The notes under the pieces were generated by a model. The model was not told where the DNA came from. It worked only from the letters and a program-made list of their open reading frames with translations, and did not search any database. From Lichenostomus cassidix (lineage: Eukaryota > Chordata > Aves > Passeriformes > Meliphagidae), in assembly GCA_008360975.2 (NCBI GenBank), contig CM039211.1:51948600-52012599 (forward strand): a DNA stretch of 64,000 bases, read 5' to 3'. This document shows positions 25,501-40,500 of this stretch, piece by piece (positions within the stretch are counted from its first letter, which is position 1; each line of letters opens with the position of its first letter). Both the position numbers and the translations under genes were made by a program.

Positions 25501-28500
25501 TTACTGATCCCAACAACCAAGCATCTGGGCACTTTTCCTGCAAACAGCTATGTGCCTTCAGTTTTAACTGGAGTTAGAAACTCTCCTGACTCATACTAGA
25601 CTCAAAGGAGGATAAAAATAGCATGCCAGATTTTTTGACTGGGAAACAAGTCTAAGGATAATTCATTTGATCCAGTAAATGTAAAATATGCCCCTCAATT
25701 TACTGAGTTTATATTTAGCTGAGTTTATATGAAGTTCTGGCTTTGTTTGCAATTTTTTTTCTTTTTATGTACCAGACAGTTCTGGAGATACAGTTTTCCA
25801 GGCAGTGAAAATACAAGTTGCTTTCCAAACACTTACCTGATGAACTGGTACTGGCAGACTCATCTTCCTCCTCTTCTGATTCAGAGTAGAACTTTTCAGT
25901 AGGTTTCTCCTTCTTTGGCTTACCCAAAATTCCAGTCCATTCCTTTGCCTGTAAATAAATTTTAATTTACTTTTGCAACCAGCAATACAAAAATATACAC
26001 ACAACATGTCGAAGAAAAACCTTCAGAGCAGCGGTATTAAGCTGTTGCTAAATAAATCATCTAAGCAAGTCAAGAGAAGCTGTTAAATTTCTCTTACTTT
26101 ACACAATTAGGAGAACTAGAAGTTTGGTGTATATACCTATAAAAGGTGAGGTATGTCTATTAGAGAGTCCAGAAAAGATTTAGTAAGGTAGATTAAAAGC
26201 ATCAGTAATGATAAATAATTTTCTATGCCAAAAGTACCTGAAGTCTGAGAGTTTTATTTCTAGATGCAGCTGACTATGACTAGAATGAAGGGTAAACAGG
26301 GCTAGTCACCACCTTTATCATCCCAAGTTTTAAGAGGAAAACAGATGTGGACCCTGTAGGTCGCCACAGACAAATTATATTTCACTTCCACTGCAATTCT
26401 CCAAATAAAAGTAATTTTTAACACCAAAACAATGCCAAAATGAGGCACTATCTCCCCCAGACTTCTTTTCTTTCCATATACCTCCATGCTACTAGAGAAG
26501 CAGTGTTAAAATTCAGGACAGGAGAAAAAAACAAAGTGGCAAACAACTCCATGAACAGTTTGATACAGGTTGATCTGATCTGATCTGGACTAAGCCTAAC
26601 TTTTGAAATGACCTGCAAGCCTAAACAGCTCTAGAGACACACTGGCTTCCTCTTAAAAGCCAGAAGCTACTAAGGCTTAAAAAGCCAATATTCTTTTGGA
26701 TATCAATAACAATTTGAATGTGGATTGCAGCTTAACTTAGCTTCCTTCACATATGCTGTATAGGCATGTGGAGTATTAGGGAAACCACAACATTTATAAA
26801 AATGAGATACTCTCATAAGAAAATACTTACAAAAAAAAACCCAATGTGGCTGAGATTTTCCTGTTTGCACTGAGGTATAAATAGTTGGAGGTGGATGTTT
26901 TCTACTATGTTGTATGTTATGCCATTTGATGCATTTCCCACAATACTTTTTGGTCTTATGGACAAAATTACCTTCACACATTTTTTCATGCCAACCCTTT
27001 AATTTAAAATCCTCTGTTTGAGGCGATTACCTCCAGATTCTTCTCCTATAAGCTTTCAGAAGTTTGTGTACAAACAACACTTTTCTTGAAATGTATTTAA
27101 GAAGGTAGACACATAATATTACAGTACTAAAGAGAAATCCTTATTCTACCAGATGGCTGTCCACTGGCTTTTGGAAGTCAGACCTATTTTTTAGAATTTT
27201 CTTTGCTACTTCTATGCCTAGCATCTCATATGCAAATTAATTCATCCACAATTTACTAAGGAAGTTGGCTCATTACAAGGACAGTGTGCTTTCTGTATGT
27301 ACCTGTTAAAATGCCATGCCTCCAGGAGCACCATCAGCACACTATATACCAATACATTTACATTTCTGTTACTGGTCAACAGCTTTCACTGGCATTCCAG
27401 GAGGTTTCTGGTACCCGACACCTAAATCACAACTCTGGTACCAAAACATGACTTTGCCTCAGAGTTTACACTACAGTAACAAAAAACTATTGCTAGCAGA
27501 CGACCAGCCCTATGTGTCAACACACAACTAGAATATTAATAGATGATATTTTCCTATCATAAACATTCCTAATTCTCTCCAGATTATCTGAAATGTAAAC
27601 CCTGATCTCTTCCAAACTTGACACTTCAAAACATACATAATCTAATCTCATGCAACTGCTTTTTATTGCTTAGACTACTTTTCCCCTTTTTCCTTTTTTT
27701 CTTGTGTGTGTGGTTTTTTTTTTTATTTGTTTTGTTTAGCCTTGGATTTGTACACTAACCAACATTTTGATTTCTGACTTTGGTAGTCTAGCTACACTCA
27801 ATTAACATACTGCAGCACAGATAAAAGATATGAAATCAAAAGTGAGATGGAGGTGAAAAAAGCCTATTTAATCCACAAGTGAGGTAGAAGTGGCGTACAG
27901 GTGATCCACTTCTGTCACTGAAAACAACTAGCAAGTTTCCAGATGCTCCATTTCTAAGATAAAATAACCAACAGGGACATTCCCACACATCAATGGCTTT
28001 CACCACAATCCACAGAGAGTATTTAAATACTTGCAGTTTTGGGCTAATATTCTGTATTGACAAGTGCCTTCAGCAAAGTTACTTTCAGTGACGCTGACAT
28101 ACCGACTCGGCCACATCAACGTTTCGGACGGAGGGGTCAGGTGCCACCTCTGGCCAGTCGGACAGCTCCAGGTACCCAGTGGCTCGGCTGTTCAGTGTAT
28201 GAGACAAGGTTCCAAGCTGGAAATGATCCCGATCTAATAAAAAAAAGGGGCAAGGGAAGAAATACACAAACACTGTGAGCTCTACCACAACGAGCAATCT
28301 TAATCAGGGCTAAAGGTAATTGCCATTGTATTACCTCAAATGTCATGGAATAAATATAAACTAGGAAGCTCTTCATAGGTCAAAAAACTGATTTCAGTCC
28401 ATAGATTACAATAATCTCCCCCATAATGGTCAATAAAAAAGCTAATCAGTCAGTGTGTTTAGAGGTGTTGCTCTGAAATGTAGCTTCTCTAAAAATTACT

Positions 28501-31500
28501 TTACTGTGAATATTAAGAATGACAGCACAGTTAAACAATCCATATACATGTCTTGGCACAAACACATCCAGAATTTTAATAGTTTTTCTTCAAAATGGAG
28601 CTCCTTTTAGAGCTTCAAAACTAGACCTAAGTAAATATGAAAACTAAAATGCAAGTTGTCACAATAACAGAGTATTTTTAATTTGCATAGCCTGATAACC
28701 TTTTAATTTGAGAAGACAGACAATGGATCTTACTTGTAAAATGACAGGGAAAATGCAGAGGGAAGATTATAATTTTGGAGAAAAAAATACCTACAGAGAT
28801 TCAATTTATTTCAGATTCATATAACATTTGTAATACTCACATTAACAATATTCTAATAAAGTCCAGATAAAATACTAGAGCTATTTTCCTAAATTGAAGA
28901 ATAGCTTTCCTCAAAAGACACACCTTCTGTTATTTAAATAAAATTTTAAACCCACATAAATAGAAATGGATCAATTTGCCAGGGTTTATCATTAGAGAAA
29001 TGCACTGTGCACCTTGCTTGCAGAAAAGCAAGTAAGCAGACTGAGCATTCTTGCATATTAATATTTTCTATTTGCTAAGTGACACAATTTGTGAGAGTAC
29101 TTGAAATAGAATAAGCTGCCACATTCCTTTACACAATGAACATTTACCAAATGATTTTGGCAGTTATACCTTTAAAAGGAGACTCAAGCAATGGGGCAGG
29201 TTTCTGTGCCAGAAATATTTTTTTGGCATATTTGCTTAAAGCTCCACTCTTCTCATTCGGAACAATAAGCTGCCTAATAAATCTTGTACGGTCTCTGATG
29301 TCGTAGCTTTGATCATACTTGCCGAGATTTAATACATACTGGGTAAGCAATTTTGTCTGTGGAAAAAAACAGGACAAGAACAGAATACAAGTTATTTATG
29401 ATTATTGATAACTCTGGATAAACATATTTAAAGAGGTAATAAAAATGAATGGTTATGTCAAACAAATGTTGCTCCACAGGGAATATGCATTTCTAAAGCT
29501 GCAAATGGAATTCTGCAGCCAAAGCACATGTCCTCTTCTGTATTGGGGAGGTGAATGCTGAGTACTGAGAAGCAGCCATGTGCTAGATTATTAAACTGCT
29601 GAAGTGGAAAGAAAGGCATCATTAAAAAAATAATCATATATGGCAAACCCGCTGAAGGGTCTACGTGAGGATAATGAATGTGGAAATACAACTAAAAACA
29701 TGGCACTCAAAACTTAATCGGAAAAATATGCAGGACATCAAAACATCAGAGGGTATTAGGGGGCTGGCAAACTGCTTCTGCTGAGGTGTGTTTTATGAAG
29801 AGATACTGTCCCTGGCATAAGCAGTGTCTGCACTCTGACTGCACTCAGTTACTTTATCCTGAATTATGACCCATTAAAGCAGACACATGAATCACTGAAC
29901 TGGATTACTGCAAATTATTTGCAGTGCATTTAGCTGTTACTTTTTCATAAAAGCAAGCTGCTGATGCCCTCTAAAAACCAGGATAAAAGACTTCTTCCAT
30001 TTTTTTCTTGAAGCTTAAAGCCTTCAGTAATATCGGTCATTTATTTATTTATGTAAGAGATCAACTGATACTACCACAGGTTTTTACAGCATAATACAGC
30101 TTCCTAATTTGATGTCTGAGAATATTAACATGTCTTAAATAATTTTAATAATTCAGTGATCTTTTTTAAGCTAATAAAATAATATCAGAAAGGAAGGAGA
30201 TGTAGAAAATAGCAACCATGTAGTGTAACCAGGAAACAGTACTGAATAGACGGGAATCCACTGGACATCTTTGAAACATGTATGCCACTTCCTTTACACA
30301 CAGGCAAACAGGAAAAAGAGCAGAAATTATATACCGTCCTAACAAAGTATATTTTCGTATTTCAACTCTAAATGGATGCATAACACAGGGTTAAAAATGT
30401 ATCCTCATGAGAGGTTTATTTGCTTTATACAAAGAAATAACCTTGCATATATATCTTGTTTATCATGCCATTGCTATGACAGTAACACAGTTTCAGTCAT
30501 GTGAGCAGAAAAATATGTCCAAAAAATCAGTCAATTTTTGTTTATACCATTTGCAAAAAAACCCTTCAGTTCAATAATTTCCAACTTGAGGATGTAAGTT
30601 GAAGTTTTTTTTCTAGAGATATAAAAATACTTTTTCAGAATACTGATTAACTCCTGTAAGTGAAATACACAGTAAACAGAAAATGGTTTTAATTTAAACT
30701 CCATCAATGCAATATATGCAAACATTTAAAAAATAATCTATGGTACCAAAGACTGGAAGAAATTAGTCATTATACATTAGAATAATATAAAAGCATAGTT
30801 TAAAAAAACCTTCAATAAAATGTTTTTTTGTTTCTTTTTTCTCTCTCAAACCCAAGAACAGCTCTGTGAAAAGATTTTTTTTTTCCTTGAGGTACTGTCT
30901 TAGCTCCGGGAAAAGTAAAACTTTCCCATATGTACTTCACAGTTTATTGGCAGCTACTTCTGTACAAGGGTAAAAAATTTTAAACAACTGCATCAGACAG
31001 AGCCTACGTAATCTGCACTCATGCAGGACTTATGCTGTTCAATCTAAATGGAATTGGAAGGGAGGGTTCCCAGGTAGCATGAATTAAACTAAATGAGGGA
31101 TACCTCCTGCAGCCTTTGCCATCACTTCTCCACTGTAACACAAGACTCCTTGCTGTCATGGCAGAAAGCTCAGGAGAATGGATCATAAAACACAATGGTC
31201 TTAGCCTGTGAATTGCTGTAGGGATGGGAAAGCTGAGGGCCTTGTCATAGTGGGCATTTTTTCAGTGAGTGTTGATGGAATTACATATAGACAAATTAGA
31301 CAGATAAAGAGTTGATCCTGAAAGAAAGCATTTCCTTTAACGGGATCATTTTCTCTGTGATACTCTCCCTTTTCCTACTCCCTTTTCTGTCCCCTAAAAT
31401 ATCTTTTCCATATTATTCAGTACAGATAAATACAGAAAAAAATGTATATGCAAGAATGTACGGCATCCACAAGAAGTCAATTTTCAATTATCATATATAG

Positions 31501-34500
31501 TATAGTTTTCATGGAAACAGAGAGGAAATGTAATTTTTTTTTTATGGTAAAGCAATCAAACAAGTAGAAGAGCTTTTCAACATGGAGATAGCTAATAGAA
31601 AAAACAATTTTTAATTAAAAGCAAAAAATAAACTAATGAATGCATATAAATTTTTCCAGTAAAGGAATTTTCATACGAAGCTGAAAATCATTTCAGTAAG
31701 CACACTAATTTGGTGAAACATGACAGAATCTGCGTATCATGACTGCTTCATACAATAGTGACAAAATATTCTGATCTGTGATATTATGCATTTATTATCA
31801 TATGTCACTATTTCCTTATATCTGGACATGCGCATTATATAGACATAATATAATTTCCTTTATCCCCACACTGCTGAACCCATTCTTATTTTTTGTACAT
31901 TTTTTTTTAGGCTAGAAGGTTTAGGTTTAGGTCTCTCTAGAATTCAATAATCTCCAGCAATATTTCTGGCATTTTCTAGTGACAATAGTTTCATTTAAGG
32001 ATTTAATGCCTATCCTGTATCAGCAACAATTAATCTTTTGGTAGCTCCCCACTTAAAAATTTTACAGTACAAGTTTTACCAACAGATGAGGCTCTACAAT
32101 GAGGGAGAAACAGTCATCTATCCACTCGTTGGTATATTAGCTTTCAGTAACTTGATTCTTTAGACACACAAGATAAGGCTATTGTGGTAAACCACGATTG
32201 ACATATTTATTTATACCCTACGACTACTTGGGACTTTTTCTGGTGGGAGTCCTACAACATTAGAAAATAGAAACCCATCAAAATCTCTTTATTTTTTATG
32301 CTATATGCAAGAAACGTTTTAGGCAACTAGATGACATATTTCTCGTATATGAGCTCCATTTAGACAGCTCTCTAGCACACTCAAGATTTTATGACCATAA
32401 GTGTCGAAAAAACAAAGAAAGCCTACCAAATAATACAGACAACCAGAGGAAAGTCTGCTTTTATTATGTATCTATCCAGATAAAATTGAACCTGAAAACT
32501 CCTTAAATTATCAACAGCCTTTGAAAGTTCATTAATTGATCACAGGATTAAAAATATACTTTCAATTTTTACATTAAATTTTTTTAAGAAATACTGAATA
32601 TTAAAAATCATTCCTGTGAATGTGCTTCATCAAGTGCTTCATCATATACTTAAGGGACAAAGGGAATAAAATAAGCAAGTCCCATTTTCTCCAGAACTTT
32701 GTGTTTTTTCCCAAACAAGATTTAACAGTTCAACTTGTCTTTCCTTCACCTGGCGAAAGAGCTCTTTCCATCTATTTGGTTGGCATTGAGTGTATTTTTG
32801 CTATTCTACCACCACTTTTAAATAAAGTGACATATTATCTTTGATATTTCCACAGCTCCATTAACTTTGGATAAAACTCATGAAGTATCCATAAAATTAC
32901 TATGTCATGGGATACGATATGGAGGCAGGAAATATGGGGTTGAGGAGAGCTGGACAGACTGACAACAGGACAATCAAGTGTATGCGATTTTACATTAAAT
33001 TTTAAAAATTAAACTGAAAAATGGCTGGACTCTTTAGGAACTGAAGTAACTCTAGGAAGTAATTTTAATACTGAGGGAGTGAAGAAGAGTTACTCCTGGG
33101 AATAACCCATGGTAACGCAGATTGAAAGGAGCTTTGAATCAAGCCAAGTCACCAAACCTACACTGTTAGAATTTTTATGTGAATACTTTGACCACTTGAG
33201 ATAATAACTTATTTTTCCACAGCCTAAAAGATGAAAACACCCTTTCATGAAATTCACCATTTAGCAGGCATCTCAGGAGACAGTTTCTTCTGATTTATCA
33301 TCATTACTGTGTTTGAATAAAGGGTTATGCAGCACTTACAATGATGATTTAAAATGTATTAAGATGTGAAACAGGAAAAAATGCATCACAGAAATCATCA
33401 TTTTGTATGCCATGGATTTTGACCAAACATGGTGTGGATAAATTTATGTGAAAAATTACAAAAACTATATGGAAAATTAGTAAACATTATGGGCTAAAAG
33501 AAGAAGTTTAGACAGTCAAACCAATCTGTCCTTTTCCCAGTCAGCATTTTCAGTAAGATGAGCACTGACAGAAAGAATTCACCTTTCGTTACTTCCCCAT
33601 TTTAGACCATATAAGCAAAGTATTCACTCCCCTCTGAATGCATGGAAAGACAGTTCAACTCCCACATGCCCTACAAAAAAAGGTCTAAGACATATCACAT
33701 CTGCAGCTGGACATAGCTATCAAGGAACAAGAAGATATCACAGCTGCAGATCAAATAGTAACCAAAAATAAAATTAAATAGTAACCAAACCAATCCATAC
33801 CAACTGACCAACCAATAAAACAGAAAAAGGGAAAGCAGTTACTATCTTTAAAACAAGCACTGATGGAAAGACAAAACTAGGCCTATTACTGACGTGTTCT
33901 TTCAGATATCCTGAATAAAAAAATGAGCACCTTCTTGTCCAAAATGACAGTATTTTCTTGAAAATGCTGGTTTTAGTTTGACAAAACATTAAATCACATC
34001 ACCAAAGTCTGCTACCTGATATTACTAATGTAATTTCCAGATTTTTCTATTTATGTGAATTCAATATTTCACAATTTCCCAAAGACACACTGTCGGGGTT
34101 TGACCCTGACTAAACGCCAGGCACCTCAACCTTCTCTTGCTACAGAAAAAAAATTATAAAAATACACATCAATCTCGTGAGTCAGATGAGATAGGACATT
34201 GCCAGAAGGATGCATGAAAAGAAAAAAAAAAAAAAGGGCAAACAGGCTTCACTTAAAATTGCAAAGAGGTGTTTTAATTACCTAACAGAGTTGGAGGATA
34301 AATTCAAGGCAAAAATAAACTTTTCATACAGTTTTTGTTCACTCCCCCCTCCCACTTACGAACCTATAGTATTCACCCCCCTGTCCTCCTTTACAATCAA
34401 GAAGCCGGGTAGGGGGGCAGGGTGTGGGGCATTCTCTCAGTCCACAGAGCAGATTCTCAAATTTATTCATCACCACAATTCTTCTACTACAAATACTCTT

Positions 34501-37500
34501 TATCTCTACTTGTTTCTCTCTCTCTCCAGTTTTTTCTGCTCTCACCCCCACCCTCTTAAGAAGCAGTCTCTGCACTCACCCCCCTTCCCTCTTCTCAAAC
34601 CAGCAACACAGACAGGGGACAGGGTGAGAGGGGTTCTCTGGTCAGTCCAATCAGGGAGAGGGGTTCTCTACTTAGCCAGGGGTCTTTCCCACGAGAGACA
34701 GTCCTCTGGGAACTTCTTTGGTGTGGGTCCAATCTCATGAGCAACATCCTGCCCGAATTCTGCTGCAACATGAGTCTTTTTGTCTATAAGGTGCTGTGCA
34801 GACTCTCCTGAGCCGAGGCCAGGCTGCTTCCATGCCAGGAGCAAGGAAAAGGCCTTTCTCTCCCAGTCAAGGCCTTTTGCAGTTTTAACTCTTAGATGAG
34901 ACTCCCACTGGTTCACAGTCTTTTCCAGGCATCCACCTGCTGCTCTGGAGTGGGCTGTGGGTGGATTTCTGCATCCTTATGGACTCCATGGGCTGCAGGA
35001 GAAACCTCTTGCTCCCCCCATAGCTTTCACCATGGCTAGCAGAAAGTTTCAGCTCCGGTGCTGGAAGCACCGGAGCACCGCTTCCCCCCTCTTCTTCATT
35101 GACCTTGGCAATCTCCATGCTGTTCTCCCTCACATATTTTCACCTCCACCTCCTCCTCCTCCAACTACAAAGAAGTGAAAGAAATGCGTGCCTGCTTTGT
35201 TTTGATTTCTTCTTAAATATATTGTCACAGAGGCATAACTAGCACCTCTAATTGGCCCAAACTTGGCCGGCAGCATGTCCATCACCTTCAGAGCCATCAG
35301 AGATTGGCTCTGCTGGACTTGATGTAAAAACTTCCAGAACTTGCACTCAGGACACACAGGAGCCATCTTTGTGCCACACCCCACCCCTCAGACACCTCCC
35401 CAGGCCTACCACAACAGCTTCTGAGGGGTCCAAATTTCTCCTAGATGTTAAAAATACTTTACTGATGTTTTGGGGCAATCAAAACCACCACACATACACA
35501 AAAGAGCAATCTCATCACTACATTCACATTCATGATTCAGCACATACTTTAAGACTCATGGTTAGATTTACTCTGCTATATTTCTTGAAAACATATATTC
35601 AGCTTTTCTTCATAAAATAATATGGACTAGGTTTGATTACTTACAGAGAAGAAATGATTACTGATCTCTACAAACTGTACAAAACCTGCCATGACTAAAT
35701 ATGTACAATACTGAGTTTAGGCTTACCTGCTTTGAATTTGTTAAATAAAGTTTTGCACCCAAATTTAAGATCTGCAACTTTACAAGGTCATCTTCATTAG
35801 TGAAGCTCTTGGCTGTCTTTCTCAGAACATCTGGTGCGATCTTTGGAACCCGTTCACAGTACTCGCCGATGAGCCAGAGAATGCTGGCTCTGGCCACTGG
35901 AACCTGAGAAAACATTGAGCACTCTAAGTTAACAGATTCACAAAGACTACTTTCATACTTATATGTGTCTGTGTTCAGTAACAACTTAAACAAAATACTA
36001 TTTAAAGAAATTGCCATGCAATAAATGCAATGTGAAATAAAGTACAGCTACTGTAGCAGACTGAATATTCATACAAATGTAAGATACTGATTCTGACCCA
36101 AAACCCATGCATTACAGGTTGATGAGACAGACGCACAAAGAAGCAACATGTTGATGTTCGCAGTACAAGATGATGGGAAGTGGGAACGCAGTCCAAGCCT
36201 TCAAGATGTGGTTGTGACTTCTTGTCTCCAGGTTATGCTAAACACCATGTTGAAACAAAACAGTGCTTTTTTTCTTTTTACTGTATTTATACAGAAATGG
36301 TTTCCAACATACAGCTTTCTTAAATCCTGCCTGTCTAGAAGCATATGGATTTCTTTAAGGCTATTTCTAGCTTTCCTTCATTTTTATTCAGAGTTTTGTG
36401 ACAGTAGGATTCATATTTTTGCAAAAGTCCAAGACCAGCTGAACACAGAATTTTGGTGCAACAGAAGTTCAAAATCACAATTCCCAATTTTTGAATAGGA
36501 TCTATCATCTTAACTGAAAGACTTGGACCAAAAAGTTCACACAAGTCTTACAATTTTGGAGCTACTCAACAGTTTCACTGAAATAACTGGCAATAGCAGC
36601 TTTTTAGATGAACTCCTAGTCTATGGTGTTGAGTTCAAAAGCACAGTAATGTCAAAAACAGAGGGGAGGCAAAATGGAAAAGCACACAAGGAAACAGAAG
36701 CTCATGCTCCATGCAGTTTAGATAGAAGCAGTTAAGATTTAAATGAAATAATATACACATACTCTTGGAAAAGGTGAGCTAGCCTACATTACCTGCTGGT
36801 CAAATTAAAAATTGCATCTGTTACACACATCCCTTGAAAACATTCTTCTCCTTCCTTGAGCAGAAGGAAGAAAGACTGCAGTGAGAAAGTTCAGAAGCAT
36901 GTCTTGCATAAGTGTCTACAGACTGTGGTGCTCTAATGTTCTGTACAGACTGTTTGCCCAACAGATGTTGAAATGTCAGGGGAAAAGTGTAACTGTTCTA
37001 GTCTATCAAAAAAACCTGAATGTAATTTAGAAAAAAGAAAAGATTCCACTGCACTTTCAGCGAATTTTAGTGGTTTTTTCTGAAAGGATAAAAACTACTC
37101 ATACTAACATTTTCCATTAGTCCTTACATTACACAGTGATCTTTATTAATAACTTTACACTTAAGGCAGTATGAGTTTTGCCTTAGGCAATATCCACAGG
37201 ATATACATGCTTCAGGAAATGCAGCATCGTGGTTCTCAAAGCATTAATTCTTCATATCTTTTATATATGCTTTAATTACTTTTCCACCATGTCTGTTACT
37301 AATACATGAATATATATTTCTCAGAATTACAATGGGAACCAACTATTAAATATCTTACTCAGTAATCTCGTAACATTAGAAAGTACTACCTACAAAAGTA
37401 CATTCTTGAACGGTAACTTAGGCCCACTAAGCCTACTAAGGCAATACTAATCATAGCATAGTTTACAAGAAATTTTAATGATTAAACATGCTCCAAAAAG

Positions 37501-40500
37501 TTTTACTGTGCCAAAAAGTTTGGAAACAACTCTGAATAAAGTCAACTTGACAATATTTGCCTCTGTACTTCACATGGTCACAAACACAGATCCCAACAAA
37601 AATATAAACAGACATGTCATGGGGGAAACAGAGGGCTGCCTCCACTGTAAGAAAAAGCAACCACATAATGGATAAACAAAATACAGAGTCCAATAAAAAC
37701 AACAAAAAGTTCTGTAAGATATAATGACCAATTCTAAATATGGGGAAGAAATTTAAGGTAGAGGTAACATAATGTACTGAGAGTGGTGTAACACAGGGAT
37801 CTAATAGATAGAGATATATGTAAATACTGACAAGATACAGATTAATTCCTTTACATGAGCTGACAAAAAAATTAAATAGTCTTGCAATTTACAGTGTGAG
37901 AGAGATGAACAAGCTACTGAACAACCACTACATATAAAAACTTTAAATGCAGTCAGAGTATGTTCATCTTCAAAACGGTAAGACTGATGCCATTACTGTA
38001 CACGGATTTCAAAAGAGAACGAGGTTATTTCTAATGTTCCAAAGGTTACACTGCATTAAGACCTCACACCCAATAGATTATTTTAAATTGGGCTAAAGAA
38101 TAGTAATTGAGTGGTACATTAAATTTTCCAGTATTGGAGCAGTTCAAGTTGCCTACTGTACAGATAGATACCTCTAAATAAGAATATATAGGCAACTTCA
38201 GATTTCAGTTATGCTAGATTTATTTTTCTAAAATATTTCATTACAGACTTGTTAAAATCCTAGAATTCTACAAGAGATCACCAAGTACCATAGTTTGGGC
38301 AGCAGCCTATTAGAAACATTCCTTTTCATATTAATGTCTTTTTATGAAGCAAAAATAGCTCACAGAGTAGACTAATTTCAGTAATAGCATTAATAATGAC
38401 ATGCAAATATCATTATTGTGCTCTTCCTAGTCAAACCCAGGACTACACTTTAAAAACACAATGAAACGTATTTAAATATGTTTTAATTATGTGCATTTAA
38501 GCACAGCGTTTTACTGTTCGAGTTTTTTCCCAGTTTGTAAAATTAAATTATTAGAGTAATAAACTAGTTTTACAATGTCAAATAAATAGACTAAACAAAG
38601 CCTAATTTGAAAAATAGCAACAATGGAAGACAGAAATTTCTTGTGAGAGTCTGCCTTTTTAACCAGGTGGTTAGCTTGCTATGTAAATACTGCATATATA
38701 TTAAACACAATTTTGTGCCACAAAAATCAATACCAATTAGAGACTTTTTGAATCAAACCCTGAGCAGAAGCCATTTTAATGAAAAGTGTATGTCGAACTG
38801 ATGAACCCAATGTTTCTGTGTCACTGGATTCATTTGGGGTCAAAATCACACAATATTTTCAGACTTCTTTTTCCCTGTTTAAGTCTTCCAGTTCTCAGCC
38901 ATGTAATATCAAGTGCATGATCCTGCAGCTGTTGTTTCCAGGGCACTCAAAACAGCAAAAAAGAAATGAAGCCCCTTCTAGACCTTCACTGCCTTTTCCA
39001 GTATAGCTTAAGTAGGGACCTTGAATTGACAAAAAATGCAGGAAATAATACTTTCATTATTCAGCCTTGCTCTGCATTATCCTCAAAGGCAAACAGGATT
39101 GTAAATTACTTTGCCTGATGTTTTATTCCATATGGCCTGGGCAAGTGGTTAAGTGCACTTTTTAAGCCTTTAGTACCAGGAGGCAGTTTCTATTGCCATT
39201 TCAACCCATTACCTGTCTCAAAGAAAATAAATAAATGGTTAAAAAAGAAAAGGAAAAAAAAAAGAAAAAAGAAAAAAAAAAATCATCAAACCAGCCAGAG
39301 ACTCCCCCCAAAGCAGGACTGGTTACTTACAGCAGTTACAGAAAGATATAAAGATTTTACAAATTTCTCTAATCAGCACAATTGAAAAACCATTGAAAAG
39401 TAGTTCAGCTGTCAACAGATTCATACAAAATACAACAGTAAAGTAGAACCTAAAATCACCAGTTGTGGTTATTCATATCTGCGACAAAATGAGAGATATT
39501 CAAATTGCAAATGAGGTATAATTTTCTACATCCAGAAGAAAATTTGCATAGCTAGTAATTTTTAAAAATTTTACTTGGAATCAGAAATGGAAAAAGGGAT
39601 AAAGCTGATTTGAAACGTCAGACAGCAAGAAGAAAAGGTACACAAGAAGGATTAGGAGCAAAAGACAAGTATTCATTTTTTATTTTCAAATGGTAGAACT
39701 TCAAGGACTCCTTTACTATTTGAACCTCTACATAATAAAATTCCTTTAAAACAGATTTTTTTACTGGTGACTGCACCTCTTAGACAGTGGACAGATTTTT
39801 TTAAAAATTGTGTTTTATTTAAGCAGAATACTTGCTTCAAGTTCAGTGTCCCTGGACACAATGTCTCGAAGGCCACATATTCCTGTCAAATTCTAAACAA
39901 TCACATAGACATTAGAGCTAGTGAAAAATGATCAAATTATGAGAATTGTTCATTAAATCATTCCTAATACAAAGATTTAAGAATGCATTATTAAAGTGTA
40001 TCCCAGGTAAAAGAATGTGGCTAAAATGTGATGCTTGCAGAACTGAAATACATACAAATGTATGAATATCATACATTGTGATACCTTCCCAACACTGAAA
40101 GAAAGGAGAACTTAAGAAAGCAAGCTGCCTGTTCCGTGAAGCCATATCAGAAACATAGCTACAAGCAATATTTATGTAAGACTAGGAAGACAAGTTTGTT
40201 ATCAGTGGATGAATGGCCAGAGCAGAGTGAACAACTACCAGTCCACTACTCCTGTAATAAGCCCAATCCAAAACAGTAACACTTAACTGCATCCATAAGT
40301 GCCATGATTTTCCTCACATATTAAGCTCTTCAAAATTACATGCCACTATCTTATTTTTGCTCTAAATTTGCATTGCCTTATCTTGTCTTTGTCTCATCAA
40401 GAAGTGTTCCTCGTCATCTCTACATTAGAAAACACTTCAGAGTTCTTTCATATTCTTGCTCATATTCTACAAGAAGCTAGAAATAAGTCTGTAGTGAACA

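Larger units (their letters stand above)
28234..35726 (-). other. Two AP3B1 introns (28234-29169 and 29357-35726)
   Basis: The smaller intron shows nothing notable. The larger (6.4 kb) holds a palindrome-containing candidate regulatory block near 29760-29960 and an ERVL-type LTR near 34091-35490 close to its 5' end. The remainder is AT-rich with no recognised element. Confidence 0.8.

Noticed and set aside
26566..26586. (TGATC)3 repeat as a possible binding-site array
   Set aside because: Three short copies only, with no supporting context, so it is treated as chance slippage.
34210..34740. 176-codon plus-strand open frame, the longest in the window
   Set aside because: It lies wholly inside the ERVL-type LTR, is low-complexity (Lys, then Ser/Pro runs), and matches no protein. 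LTRs of this type are noncoding.
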